The notes: a model not told the origin generated them from the letters alone. 64,000 nucleotides of DNA from CAWATG01 sp963785035 (GCA_963785035.1 CAWATG010000001.1:173398-237397), one strand, 5' to 3'; positions 27,117 through 35,123 are shown, numbered from the stretch's first letter. Made by a program: numbers and translations.

Positions 27117-27805
27117 TCACGCGGCGAGCCCGATCGTCTTGGTGATGATTGCCCGCCGGAGCCGGTCGGCGGCTTCGTCGCGGTCCTCGCCGCCGAGGTC
27201 GCGGAGGTCCCACCACTGTTGCACCGGGTCCGCGAGTGGGACCCCGTCGACCGCGGCGGGCCAGGGTTCGCCGGCGCTGAGAAGTGTGCGGTCACTCGTC
27301 GTGCGAAGCACGATGCTTGCGTCGGCGCGGCCCTCAGCCGGCACCAACCCCGCAGCTTCCAGTTCAAGGGGGCCGCTCGCGTACACAACTGTCAGGCTCG
27401 GGTGTCTCCACGGCACCAGGAGATCCGGACCAAGGTCAGCCGAGACGGCGATCGTGAGATCTTGTCGTCGTGCCTCCTTCGCAATGCGACGTGCCTGGTC
27501 GATGAGCTCCGCGTGCTGTACCAGAACGTTTCCGGTCCGAGGAGATGAGGCCGAGCCTTCCGCGCGTACAGATCGAGCAAGCGTGCCGGCTTGCCGCGGT
27601 AGCCGTTGATCGACACCGTCACCGCGTTCGCCGCAACGAGCTGCTTCAGGACCTGCGACGCCCGCGGCTGGGTCACCCCGATCGCCCCCGCGATCGCGAC
27701 CTGGGTCAAGGGACGATCCGCCGCGATCAGGAGCCGTACGATCGCAGCGGTTCCTGATCCCCACTTGCGCGTATGGGGTGGGGCCGAGGACGGGGCAGTC
27801 GCCAT
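27117..27805 (-). CDS. AbiEi-like winged-helix antitoxin/regulator, one frameshift
   Basis: The N-terminus is a winged helix: SGTAAIVRLLIAADRPLTQ, GVTQPRASQVLKQLV and INGYRGKPARLLDLYAR. The frame changes near 27545 (net -1 or +2) and continues as HAELIDQARRIAKEAR, VVYASGPLELEAAGLVP and DPVQQWWDLRDLGGEDR to the stop at 27117. Regulator plus nucleotidyltransferase in this order, 43 bases apart, is the AbiEi/AbiEii arrangement. An inverted repeat directly upstream is a likely autoregulatory site. The ATG at 27805 is chosen because the winged helix follows soon after. Confidence 0.65.
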
Positions 27806-27816
27806 GCCTTCAGGGT

Positions 27817-27863
27817 ATAAGCCTTCTTGCAGGAATGCAAGGAACACTTATAGGAAGGCTTAT
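27817..27863. promoter_or_regulatory. Inverted-repeat operator ahead of the AbiEi-like gene
   Basis: ATAAGCCTTC (27817-27826) and GAAGGCTTAT (27854-27863) are perfect inverted copies, with a smaller palindrome CTTGC/GCAAG between them. The site starts 12 bases upstream of the AbiEi-like start. AbiEi antitoxins bind paired inverted repeats to repress their own promoters, so this is the expected operator. Confidence 0.65.
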
Positions 27864-27997
27864 GTGCCCTGCGGGGACCGCGGTCGAACGACCGCCGTGA
27901 ATTGGCAACCGATTGGCAACCGAACCCGCCGGACAGGGTGGGAACCGTGGACTCGGCAGACTCGCGCAGCGACCTGACCTTGACGCCATCCCGGGCC

Positions 27998-28160
27998 ATG
28001 CGTGGTCACCTGCGGAGACGCGGTCTTTCTTGGCAGGTGCTCCTCGACGCCGGACGTGATCCGATCATTGTGAAGCGGCGTCGGGTCTCTCGCAACGTTC
28101 GCGGGACCAACAACCAGGCGGAAGAGGTCCTCGCTCGGATGCTTGCTCGAGGCGGGTGCT
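27998..28160 (+). pseudogene. Integrase N-terminal (arm-binding domain) remnant
   Basis: About 54 codons read MRGHLRRRGLSWQVLLDAG, then RDPIIVKRRRVSRNVRGT and QAEEVLARMLARGG. This is the opening of actinobacterial tyrosine recombinases (the arm-type DNA-binding fold: G-x-x-RRRG, W-x-V-x-x-D-x-G-RDP, KRR, then EAE-x-xLARML). Nothing of the core or catalytic domain follows; the frame runs into the hipBA operators. I read it as the relic of the element's own integrase. Confidence 0.55.
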
Positions 28161-28195
28161 GCTCCTCCAACGTCGGCGGGTTGCTGAGGCATCGC

Positions 28196-28331
28196 CCGCA
28201 CGATCGTGCGGATCAGGCGCCAGTTCCAGGAGATCGGATTCGATTGGACAGATTTCCGCACGATCGTGCGGAAATTGTGCATCGCATGAGATTCGAACGG
28301 CTATTCTCGTCATATCCGCACGATCGTGCGG
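28196..28331. promoter_or_regulatory. Three identical palindromic operators upstream of hipBA
   Basis: CCGCACGATCGTGCGG, a perfect 16-base palindrome, occurs at 28196-28211, 28256-28271 and 28316-28331, a period of exactly 60 bases. The middle copy extends to 22 bases (28253-28274). HipB antitoxins bind several palindromes upstream of hipBA cooperatively and bend the DNA. The last copy ends 69 bases before the hipB start. Confidence 0.9.
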
Positions 28332-28400
28332 TCAGGTATCGAGGAGCGATGTGCGGATCAGCGAATCGTTCGCGGCGGACTGAGAAGGAGGTGGAACGCG

Positions 28401-28700
28401 ATGGCGGGTGACGATAGAAGAGATCCGCGGGTCGACCCGTTGGCGGCGGCGGTGCGGGCCCGTCGGCGCGCGCTCGCGCTCCGCCAGGGCGAAGTAGCCG
28501 ACCTGGCCGGCTGTTCAGAGCGTTTCGTCTACACCCTCGAGCGGGCCAAGGGATCGCTGCAGCTCGACAAAGTGCTCGATGTGCTCGGCGTGCTCGGTCT
28601 TGGCCTCGAGATAGGGGTCGGCGCCCCCGGCGTCACACCGCGAGCTGGCGGCGCCCGCGCCACAAGTGGGAGCGATGCGGAGCCGGACCGCTCGCGATGA
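28401..28700 (+). CDS. hipB: HipB-like antitoxin (helix-turn-helix)
   Basis: A 99-residue protein with an AAGGAGG site eight bases before the ATG. VRARRRALALRQGEVADLAGCSERFVYTLERAKGS is a Cro/C1-type helix-turn-helix (about residues 20-60; shown here as one helix pair in two overlapping parts). The C-terminal tail is disordered. HipB neutralises HipA and represses the operon through palindromes such as the three upstream. The stop overlaps the hipA start (ATGA). Confidence 0.88.
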   Translation: MAGDDRRDPRVDPLAAAVRARRRALALRQGEVADLAGCSERFVYTLERAKGSLQLDKVLDVLGVLGLGLEIGVGAPGVTPRAGGARATSGSDAEPDRSR

Positions 28701-29929
28701 GCCCACCTGCCTCTGAGGCGCTTCGATTCATTGGTGAGGCGTCGGTGTTCAAGGCCGGTCGGCTTGCCGGTCGACTCGTCCGTGAACACGTCGGAGTTCG
28801 CTTCGAGTACGTCGAGGACTATCTCGCCGACCCCACCGCGCGGGCCGTGGCCACGTCGCTTCCGCTTAGCGCCGCGCCGGTCCGAACCGGCAGCGCGGGC
28901 GCAGTGCCCCCGTTCTTCGCGGGTCTGCTCCCCGAAGGACGCCGGTTGAGCGCACTGCGACGGGCGGTGAAGACATCAGCTGACGACGACCTCACCCTGC
29001 TCCTGGCCGTCGGCTCTGACACGATCGGCGATGTCCAAGTGGTGCCGGTCGGCGAGGTTCCCGATGCGACGCCAAGCGCGCTCACCGTCGACGACTGGTC
29101 GGACGTGAGCTTCGACAGGTTGTACACCGAGTTGACCGGCGAACTCCTTACCCCCGAGCGTGCCGCAATTTCCGGCGTGCAGACCAAGGCGTCGGCCCGG
29201 ATGATCTCCTTGCCGGTGCGTCGAGCGCACGAGCGGTACCTCCTCAAGCTGGACCCGCCTGAGTTCCCCCACCTCGTCGCGAACGAGGCGTTCTTCCTGG
29301 GCGCTGCTCGAGCGTCGGGTCTCGCAGCCGCCCACGCCGAGGTCGTCGTCGACGGCGAAGGCCGCCACGGGCTCCTCGTGCGACGGTTCGACCGTGTCGC
29401 GCCCGGCGACGCCTCGGGGTCGTCGATGCTTGCCCAAGAAGACGCATGCCAGGTGCTCGGCCGGTATCCCGCGGACAAGTACAACCTCGACGCCGCGGAG
29501 ATCGTGCGTGGACTCGCCGCGGTCACCTCCGCGCCGGTCGTCGCTGCGCGCGACGTGATTCGCCAACTCGCGTTCGCGTACCTCACCTGCAACGGCGACG
29601 CTCACGCGAAGAACTTCTCCGTGCTGTGCGACGCTTCGGGTGAATGGCGCGTCAGCCCCGCCTACGACCTGCCGTCGTCGTACCCGTACGGCGACCAGAC
29701 GACCGCGCTGTCCATCGGCGGAAAGACGGACGAGCGGATCGGCCGGTCCGACTTCGTGACGTTGGGAGAGGCCGTAGCCGTTCGTGCACGTGCAACCGAG
29801 AGCGTCCTCACCGATCTCGTCGACCGATGCGACGAGTGGTTGCCCAGGCTCGACGACTTGCCGTTCGACTCCCGTACGCTCCACAAGCTGCGACGCGCGA
29901 TCGAGTACCGACGCCAACGTCTGCGCTGA
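28697..29929 (+). CDS. hipA: HipA-family serine/threonine kinase toxin
   Basis: A 410-residue HipA. The N-subdomain has GSAGAVPPFFAGLLPEG, the ATP loop is GVQTKASARM, the substrate-proximal lysine lies in RYLLKLDPPEF, LLVRRFDRV follows, and the catalytic loop is CNGDAHAKNFSVL with the aspartate and asparagine; SPAYDLPSS carries the magnesium-binding aspartate. HipA kinases phosphorylate aminoacyl-tRNA synthetases and arrest growth. All catalytic residues appear present, so the toxin is probably active. It is translationally coupled to hipB. Confidence 0.92.
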   Translation: MSPPASEALRFIGEASVFKAGRLAGRLVREHVGVRFEYVEDYLADPTARAVATSLPLSAAPVRTGSAGAVPPFFAGLLPEGRRLSALRRAVKTSADDDLTLLLAVGSDTIGDVQVVPVGEVPDATPSALTVDDWSDVSFDRLYTELTGELLTPERAAISGVQTKASARMISLPVRRAHERYLLKLDPPEFPHLVANEAFFLGAARASGLAAAHAEVVVDGEGRHGLLVRRFDRVAPGDASGSSMLAQEDACQVLGRYPADKYNLDAAEIVRGLAAVTSAPVVAARDVIRQLAFAYLTCNGDAHAKNFSVLCDASGEWRVSPAYDLPSSYPYGDQTTALSIGGKTDERIGRSDFVTLGEAVAVRARATESVLTDLVDRCDEWLPRLDDLPFDSRTLHKLRRAIEYRRQRLR

Positions 29930-30353
29930 GCACGGCCGACGCGATCGAATCGAGGACGTCGATGGGGAGGCCCGCGGACGCCGCCGGATCACGCACGTTC
30001 GCGCCGTGGTCAAGGAGCTCCACGCCGACGGGGTGGTCGACAATGACGGCAAGGGTGACTTTCATCTTCGACCGCTGGGATTACGTCGGTGACGTCAGTA
30101 CGTCAAATGGCCATCGCCCCGCATCGAGGTGACGACGGACCTTCTTCTCCACGTAGGTCCGATCGACCCGATCTTTGACCCAGCTCGGGAGCCTTCGTAT
30201 TGCCTCATCCACGAGGTCTGCGATCGGGGGTGTGGGTTCGCCACGTACGAGGCGGCCGCAGGCCACGTCCTCGCAGCCGAAACATTCCTCCGCCGCCGTG
30301 GCACAACCTATCGGTTTTGACCAATACATCGGCTGCGGCCGATAATCGGCTTC
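29930..30353. other. Spacer between hipA and the CmtR-like gene
   Basis: This 424-base stretch has no gene I can support firmly. On the reverse strand 30081-30329 (82 codons) stays open and contains CFGCEDVACGRL and a helical region, starting inside the operator shared with the CmtR-like gene; it could be a small divergent gene but matches nothing I know. Confidence 0.4.
30328..30343. promoter_or_regulatory. Inverted repeat at the CmtR-like promoter
   Basis: ATCGGC-TGCG-GCCGAT, six-base arms, ends 10 bases before the regulator's ATG. A further ATCGGC follows at 30345-30350. ArsR/SmtB repressors bind such repeats overlapping their own promoters and release on metal binding. Confidence 0.5.
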
Positions 30354-30719
30354 ATGGCCACGGAGAGTCCTTCGAAACGGTTCGCCGCATCCGATGTTCA
30401 GTTGGTCGCCAAACTGTTCCGCGGCTTCGCTGAGCCGGTGCGGCTCGCGATCGTCGTCGAGCTTGTAGCAGCTGAACTGCGCGTCACCGACCTCGTGCGG
30501 CGTGTGGGCAGTTCCCAGGCCAATGTTTCGGGCCATCTCGCCTGCCTGAAGGAATGCGGCCTGGTTGTGGATCGCCCGGAAGGTCGGGAGGTGTTCTATT
30601 CCATTGCGGCGCCCGAAGTCATACGTGTGGTTCGCGCTGCTGAAGCGCTGCTTGCGGTCACCGGACACAGCGTGGATCTCTGTCCGAACTATCGGGCTCC
30701 GCGAACGCGACGCCTGTGA
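30354..30719 (+). CDS. cmtR: CmtR-like ArsR-family Cd/Pb sensor
   Basis: A 121-residue ArsR/SmtB repressor. The DNA-binding part is AELRVTDLVRRVGSSQANVSGHL. Cysteines at 64 and 68 (HLACLKECGL) in the recognition helix and 110 (VDLCPNY) at the C-terminus reproduce the Cys-x3-Cys plus distal Cys pattern of mycobacterial CmtR, which senses cadmium and lead. The P-type ATPase start overlaps its stop, so the sensor controls the exporter. Confidence 0.87.
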   Translation: MATESPSKRFAASDVQLVAKLFRGFAEPVRLAIVVELVAAELRVTDLVRRVGSSQANVSGHLACLKECGLVVDRPEGREVFYSIAAPEVIRVVRAAEALLAVTGHSVDLCPNYRAPRTRRL

Positions 30720-32635
30720 GCGCGCACAGCGAACACAGGGAACACTTCCGGGACAGTCGCAAGGCTCGGTGGGCGGCCCTGTCGGGGGTGTTGCTGGGGA
30801 TCGGCTTTGCCACCGATGTGTTCGTTGCCGGCGAGGTCGGTGCCGCGAACGTCGCGGTGAGAGCGCTCTATGTCGCAGCGACGATTGCCGGTGTTCGTTA
30901 CTTCGCTATCGAAGCTGTCAATGAGCTGATCCATGAACGACAAGTCGACATCGAACTGCTGATGAGTGTCGCGGCCTTTACCGCGGGCGCGCTTGGGATG
31001 TGGGGCGAGTCGGCGACGCTGGCGTTTCTGTATTCGATCTCCGAGGCGCTCGAGAGCCTCACCGACGATCGCACCCGGGGGGCGATCCGCGCGCTGATGG
31101 ATCTGGCACCGAAGCGTGTCACGAGGTTGGGTGCAGACGGCGCCGAGGAAGAGATCGATGTTGCTGCGCTGGTTGTGGGGGACAGGTTCCGCGTGCGCCC
31201 CGGGCAGAGCGTGGCAACCGACGGAACGATTGAAGAAGGACGCTCCGCGATCGATGAGGCCGGCGTCACCGGCGAGTCGGTACCGGTGGACAAGGCGCCA
31301 GGGGCAAGGGTGTTCGCCGGCACGCTCAATACGACGGGGTCACTTGTCGTTCGGGCGACGGCCGGCGCGGCAGACAACACATTGGCCAAGATCGTGCGGC
31401 TGGTGAGCGAAGCCCAGGAGCAGAAGGGCCGCGGCGAGGCGTTCGTCGGTCGTTTTGCCCGACGGTACTCACCGGCCGTGCTGGTTTGCGGCCTCGGCGT
31501 CGGCGTGGCGGGCGGCTTGACGACCGGCGAGTGGTCCGAGTGGGCGATTCGCGCGGCGACGGTGCTTGTCGCCGCCGCGCCGTGCGCGCTCGTGATCTCG
31601 ATCCCGATCAGCTACGTGGCGGCCATCGGTCACGCGAGCCGTCAGGGCGTGTTGATCAAGGGCGGCGTTTACCTCGAGGAGCTTGCGCAACTGCAGGTGT
31701 TGGCCTTCGACAAGACAGGCACGCTGACTTCTGGTCGTCCGGAAGTTGTCGCGATCTGGACGGCAACCGACGTTACCGAAGTTGAGGCGCTACAGCTCGC
31801 GGCCGCCATTGAACAACACAGTGAGCACCCGTTGGCTCGGGCGGTCGTGACGCTAGCCAGAGCTCGCCAACTCGAGGTGCCTGCAAGTGATGGCTTCGCC
31901 GCTCTCGTCGGGGCAGGCGCAGAAGCATCGATCGGTGGGGTGCGTTACGTCGTCGGGTCGCCTTCCTTGATGGTCCAGCGCGGCATCGCGCTGGACTCCC
32001 GCGACGGCCTTTTCAACGTCATCCCTGAATGGCAGCAGGCGGGTCGAACCGTCGTCGTGCTCGCCACGCAGACATCGGCGCTTGGGGCATTCGCTGTCGC
32101 GGACGTCATCCGACCGCAGGCCCGTGCTGCGATGGGAGAGCTCCGTGAACTTGGAGTCAACCATCTGGTGATGCTGACGGGTGACAACGAACTGACGGCC
32201 GCTGCTGTGGCGAAGCAGCTTGGTATCGATGCGGTCGAGTCCGGCCTCAAGCCGCAGGACAAGGCGGCGAAGGTCGCTGCTCTCATCGCCGAGTACGGCC
32301 ACGTCGGGATGGTCGGTGATGGCGTCAATGATGCCCCGGCCTTGGCGGCGGCCTCGGTCGGCATCGCTATGGGAACCGCAGGTAGTGATGTGGCACTTGA
32401 AACGGCCGACGTTGCGTTGATGGGTGACGAACTCGCCAAGCTCGTCGAGGCAATTCGCATAGGCCGGCGCACGCGAACTGTTGTTCGTCAAGATGTCGGT
32501 ATGGGTATCGCGATTCTCGTGGTGTTGGTGCCGGGGGCGCTTTTCGGTTTGGTTGCTCTTCCCGCCGCCGTCCTGGCGCACGAGCTATCCGAATTGGTTG
32601 TCATCGCAAACGGCCTCAGACTTGCGGGTCGTTAA
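30716..32635 (+). CDS. Heavy-metal (Cd/Zn/Pb-type) P1B ATPase
   Basis: A 639-residue metal-exporting P-type ATPase with a GTG start overlapping cmtR. It has the phosphatase loop GVTGESVPVDK, the phosphorylation site FDKTGTLTSG, the nucleotide-domain HP motif EQHSEHPLARAV, and the hinge MVGDGVNDAPALAAASVG. The membrane motif is APCALVISIP instead of the usual CPC, so one thiol ligand is lost. There is no N-terminal CxxC metal-binding domain; a His-rich opening (SAHSEHREHF) may replace it. With CmtR next door, cadmium, lead or zinc export is expected. Confidence 0.9.
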   Translation: MSAHSEHREHFRDSRKARWAALSGVLLGIGFATDVFVAGEVGAANVAVRALYVAATIAGVRYFAIEAVNELIHERQVDIELLMSVAAFTAGALGMWGESATLAFLYSISEALESLTDDRTRGAIRALMDLAPKRVTRLGADGAEEEIDVAALVVGDRFRVRPGQSVATDGTIEEGRSAIDEAGVTGESVPVDKAPGARVFAGTLNTTGSLVVRATAGAADNTLAKIVRLVSEAQEQKGRGEAFVGRFARRYSPAVLVCGLGVGVAGGLTTGEWSEWAIRAATVLVAAAPCALVISIPISYVAAIGHASRQGVLIKGGVYLEELAQLQVLAFDKTGTLTSGRPEVVAIWTATDVTEVEALQLAAAIEQHSEHPLARAVVTLARARQLEVPASDGFAALVGAGAEASIGGVRYVVGSPSLMVQRGIALDSRDGLFNVIPEWQQAGRTVVVLATQTSALGAFAVADVIRPQARAAMGELRELGVNHLVMLTGDNELTAAAVAKQLGIDAVESGLKPQDKAAKVAALIAEYGHVGMVGDGVNDAPALAAASVGIAMGTAGSDVALETADVALMGDELAKLVEAIRIGRRTRTVVRQDVGMGIAILVVLVPGALFGLVALPAAVLAHELSELVVIANGLRLAGR

Positions 32636-33179
32636 TCGGGGTCGAGGAACGTTGCCGGGTGGTGTTCTGCGCAACGCTTGGGAGTGCCCTCAGAGCTCGT
32701 GGTAAGGATGCCTTGTGGATACGGACCAAATCCCCCGCGACCTTTGTGACTACCGATTCCGCGAGGTTCAGGTACTCGTCCGCAGTCGCGACGTCGTTGG
32801 CTGCAGCGGCTCCGTACTCGGCTTGCGCTCGAGCTGACCGGAGGTCCTCGAGGTCTTCGAGCTCGTCTTCGGTGAGCACGTCACCGAGGACGTTCCGGGC
32901 ATACGCGATCGTCTTCTTGTGTCCGCCTTCACCCGATGCCACCCGTACGCCTTTTGCGGTCATGTGCGCGGCGATCGCTTTCCGGGCGGCGTCGTGCGCA
33001 CCGGCGATCGCGTAGTCCGCGCTGGTGTGCTTCGCAGCCTGCGCGCCTTTGAGCCACTCGCGTGCAGCGTTCAGCCGTTCGCCTGCGGAGTTCATGCTCG
33101 CGGGCACCCGGTCCAGGTCCCCGTGGAGGACCTGCTCGGCGATCCACTTGTCCTCCGACGGTGCGGGCTGGTCAGACAC
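32616..33179 (-). CDS. HEPN-domain toxin candidate
   Basis: A GTG start at 33179 overlaps the upstream MNT gene by eight bases. The protein, about 187 residues, is all helical. WLKGAQAAKHTSADYAIAGAH and ARKAIAAHMTAKG include an R-x5-H motif of the HEPN type, whose members are ribonucleases or are AMPylated by their MNT partner. The C-terminal helices (EDELEDLEDLRSARAQAEYG) also fit HEPN. Its end overlaps the ATPase 3' end tail to tail by 20 bases. Confidence 0.75.
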   Translation of the reverse strand: MSDQPAPSEDKWIAEQVLHGDLDRVPASMNSAGERLNAAREWLKGAQAAKHTSADYAIAGAHDAARKAIAAHMTAKGVRVASGEGGHKKTIAYARNVLGDVLTEDELEDLEDLRSARAQAEYGAAAANDVATADEYLNLAESVVTKVAGDLVRIHKASLPRALRALPSVAQNTTRQRSSTPINDPQV

Positions 33180-33780
33180 GGGCCGATTGTACGAGTGGGA
33201 TGGGGACGAGCGGCCCGTCTCGCACGGAGGTGAGGAATCCATCGTCGGCGGTGTTGTCGGCCCACCGGTCAGGCTGGATGACGACGGCGTTCACGTCGAG
33301 GCCTACAGCTTTGCCGACGGTCCTGCAAGCTCGTCGGACGGCCTTGTCGCTGGTGTTACCGATGACGAGCACATCGATGTCACGAGGCGCAGGTCCGGGT
33401 ACCCCTTGGTAGCGGGCGGCCCAGGAGCCGTACACATACGCTTGGTCGATCCCTCCGATGGGGGAGAGGGCACCGGTGAGGAGTCCGAGGACGCCAGCGG
33501 TCTTGGTAAGGAGACCTTGTAGGTCGGTGGCCCACGGCAGGTCCCAGTTCGCGGTGACGTACCGGTTCCGGCCATGGGTGCGGGTGGTCACGACGCCGTA
33601 GTCGGAGAGGCGAGCGACTTCGCGGCTGACGGTGGTCTGGTGCGCGCTGATGTGCCGTGCGAGATCGGACACGGTGTATTCGGGCGCGTTGACCGCGAAC
33701 AGCGCGGTAAGCAGGTCAAGTTGGGTCTCGGACCTGAAGAACGGGGCGACGCCCACGACCCTTTCACTCATACAACGCAT
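33172..33780 (-). CDS. Winged-helix plus MNT nucleotidyltransferase antitoxin
   Basis: About 202 residues. The first 95 are a winged helix (QLDLLTALFAVNAPEYTVSD, HISAHQTTVSREVARLSDYG), followed by a minimal nucleotidyltransferase: AYVYGSWAARYQG, the GS-W-x-x-R motif, then PAPRDIDVLVIGN, the D-x-D metal site. In HEPN/MNT systems the MNT protein inactivates the HEPN toxin by adding AMP; here it is fused to a DNA-binding domain, so it probably also represses the operon through the palindrome at its start. It overlaps the HEPN gene. Confidence 0.83.
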   Translation of the reverse strand: MRCMSERVVGVAPFFRSETQLDLLTALFAVNAPEYTVSDLARHISAHQTTVSREVARLSDYGVVTTRTHGRNRYVTANWDLPWATDLQGLLTKTAGVLGLLTGALSPIGGIDQAYVYGSWAARYQGVPGPAPRDIDVLVIGNTSDKAVRRACRTVGKAVGLDVNAVVIQPDRWADNTADDGFLTSVRDGPLVPIPLVQSARV

Positions 33781-33791
33781 AATATCATGCG
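33776..33791. promoter_or_regulatory. Palindrome at the MNT/HEPN promoter
   Basis: CGCAT-AATATC-ATGCG surrounds the start codon region of the winged-helix/MNT gene. It is AT-rich in the centre and sits where an autorepressor of this operon should bind. Confidence 0.55.
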
Positions 33792-33815
33792 AAGTGTGAG
33801 AGTCAATAGGATTCT

Positions 33816-33852
33816 GTAGAAGTCAAGGGTTCGAGTCCCCTCACCTCCACTC
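33816..33852 (+). repeat. attR-type copy of the tRNA-Ala 3' end
   Basis: Matches 25574-25610 at 35 of 37 positions. It begins in the anticodon stem and includes the whole T arm and 3' acceptor strand, but no 5' half, so it is not a tRNA. One substitution falls in the T stem, turning a G-C pair into A-C, as expected of a copy no longer under selection. Confidence 0.85.
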
Positions 33853-33992
33853 GTCTGATGTCTCACGCCGAACTGCATGTCGATGGCGGCAGCCATTTCG
33901 CGTGTGGGTGCGTGACCGGTTGTGAACGTGGGCTGCTTCGCGTTCGCGCCACTTTGCCGCGGCCGACTCACTTCCCCAGAAGACTCCGATTC

Positions 33993-35099
33993 CTAGCGTG
34001 TCCACATGTAGCTGACCGTACCCTTGTCGTCGGCTGTCGCGAAGGTCCCGTCGTCGGCGGCAATGCTCACGTCGCCGGTCGGTGTCGGGATTTTCGCCGA
34101 ACCGATGACCTTGCCGCTCGAGTCGTTCAAGAGCCGTACGACTCTGCGATCCGCGTCTGCGGTGCGGTCGGTCGGATTGTGTCCGAGTGTCCACACGGTG
34201 TGCCCGGACGCGACTGCGCTCATCGCTGCAACAGCCAGCCTTGCCTTCACTTGTGTCGCCGTGGGGTTGAGCTGCAGCGTGCTCGTTCCTTGGTAGGCCG
34301 GGTTTGCGATGACCGCCCAGAGGGCATCGTCAGTGGCTGAGGCGTCGAGAATTCGTTCGCCTCCCATTTCGACGGAGTATGAGAGCGCGTAGCTCTTCGG
34401 ATCGATACGCAGCAGCCGCGCTCCCGATGACGGCACGAGCCATACCCCTTCTTCGTTCACGGTGAGTGCCATGGCTGCCTGATTGTTCGTCAAGGGGGTC
34501 GTTGCTGAAATCGCTCCGGTTGTGGTGTCGACGGCCACGACTCGGGCCCCGGCGCCGTCTAGCAACGAAACCCAAGCAACATCGCCGTGGACCGCAAGAT
34601 GAGCTCCCGGTGATCCATTGCCACCCACGCTCGACGGGATGACGACGTCCAACGTCTCTTCCAGCGTGGTCGGGTCCCGAAGCGTCAGGTGATAGGGCGA
34701 ACCATCGGGAATGTCAGAGAGCTCCCAGAGTCCCTGATCGGTGATTGCAAAGTCCATGGGAATGCGCGTGGCTGGTCGTTCCCGAATCACACGACCAGTG
34801 ATCCCATCGATTCGCTCGATCTTCGAACACGTGCCTTCGTGCGGACACTTGCTCGTGGTCCAGCCTGCAACCCAGACGTCCCTGTGTCTCACCGCTACTG
34901 CTGTCGGCCTCATCCGGGAGACAACGAAGGACTTGCCCTGCAGACCGCCCGTGCCGGCGATGCCCGTGGAGGGCCTCTGAACCTCTCCCGAGTCGTCACG
35001 GTTGATGAGGAGGACCGTGATCGCTGCGGCGCCGAGCAACACGACACAGAGGCCCGCAACAAGGACGCGGACGCGGGCACGGTCACGAAGCTTCGACAT
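33993..35099 (-). CDS. Membrane-anchored beta-propeller-like protein
   Basis: A 368-residue protein. An N-terminal anchor (VRVLVAGLCVVLLGAAAITVLL) is followed by an extracytoplasmic domain of repeated blades such as HGDVAWVSLLDGAGARVVAVD, NEEGVWLVPSSGARLLRID and SGHTVWTLGHNP, which look like six or seven beta-propeller blades of the streptogramin-lyase/NHL type. Proteins of this form often sit next to ECF sigma genes in actinobacteria, and a sigma remnant lies just upstream. Ligand unknown. Confidence 0.75.
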   Translation of the reverse strand: MSKLRDRARVRVLVAGLCVVLLGAAAITVLLINRDDSGEVQRPSTGIAGTGGLQGKSFVVSRMRPTAVAVRHRDVWVAGWTTSKCPHEGTCSKIERIDGITGRVIRERPATRIPMDFAITDQGLWELSDIPDGSPYHLTLRDPTTLEETLDVVIPSSVGGNGSPGAHLAVHGDVAWVSLLDGAGARVVAVDTTTGAISATTPLTNNQAAMALTVNEEGVWLVPSSGARLLRIDPKSYALSYSVEMGGERILDASATDDALWAVIANPAYQGTSTLQLNPTATQVKARLAVAAMSAVASGHTVWTLGHNPTDRTADADRRVVRLLNDSSGKVIGSAKIPTPTGDVSIAADDGTFATADDKGTVSYMWTR

Positions 35100-35123
35100 G
35101 TTTGCTTGCCTCTTCTTCGGTGA

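Larger units (their letters stand above)
25611..33815. mobile_element. 8.2-kb genomic island integrated at tRNA-Ala
   Basis: Bounded by the tRNA-Ala 3' end and its decayed copy. Contents in order: a DUF167 gene, a decayed AbiEi/AbiEii-like pair, an integrase N-terminal remnant, hipBA, a CmtR-like sensor with a P-type ATPase, and a HEPN plus winged-helix/MNT pair. No complete integrase is present, so the element is no longer mobile by itself. Three toxin-antitoxin types plus metal resistance is typical island cargo. DUF167 might be a core gene caught inside the boundary. Confidence 0.75.

Noticed and set aside
28196..28331. A CRISPR array (three repeats with 44-base spacers)
   Set aside because: The repeats are short perfect palindromes, only three in number, and lie in the promoter of a HipB regulator with no cas genes nearby.
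27902..28411. A 169-codon forward frame reading through to hipB with three PHDRA-type repeats
   Set aside because: The repeats are the three operator palindromes translated; only its 27,998-28,160 part looks like protein (an integrase relic).
33816..33852. A second tRNA-Ala gene
   Set aside because: Only the 3' half is present, without D arm or 5' acceptor strand, and its T stem has a mismatch.
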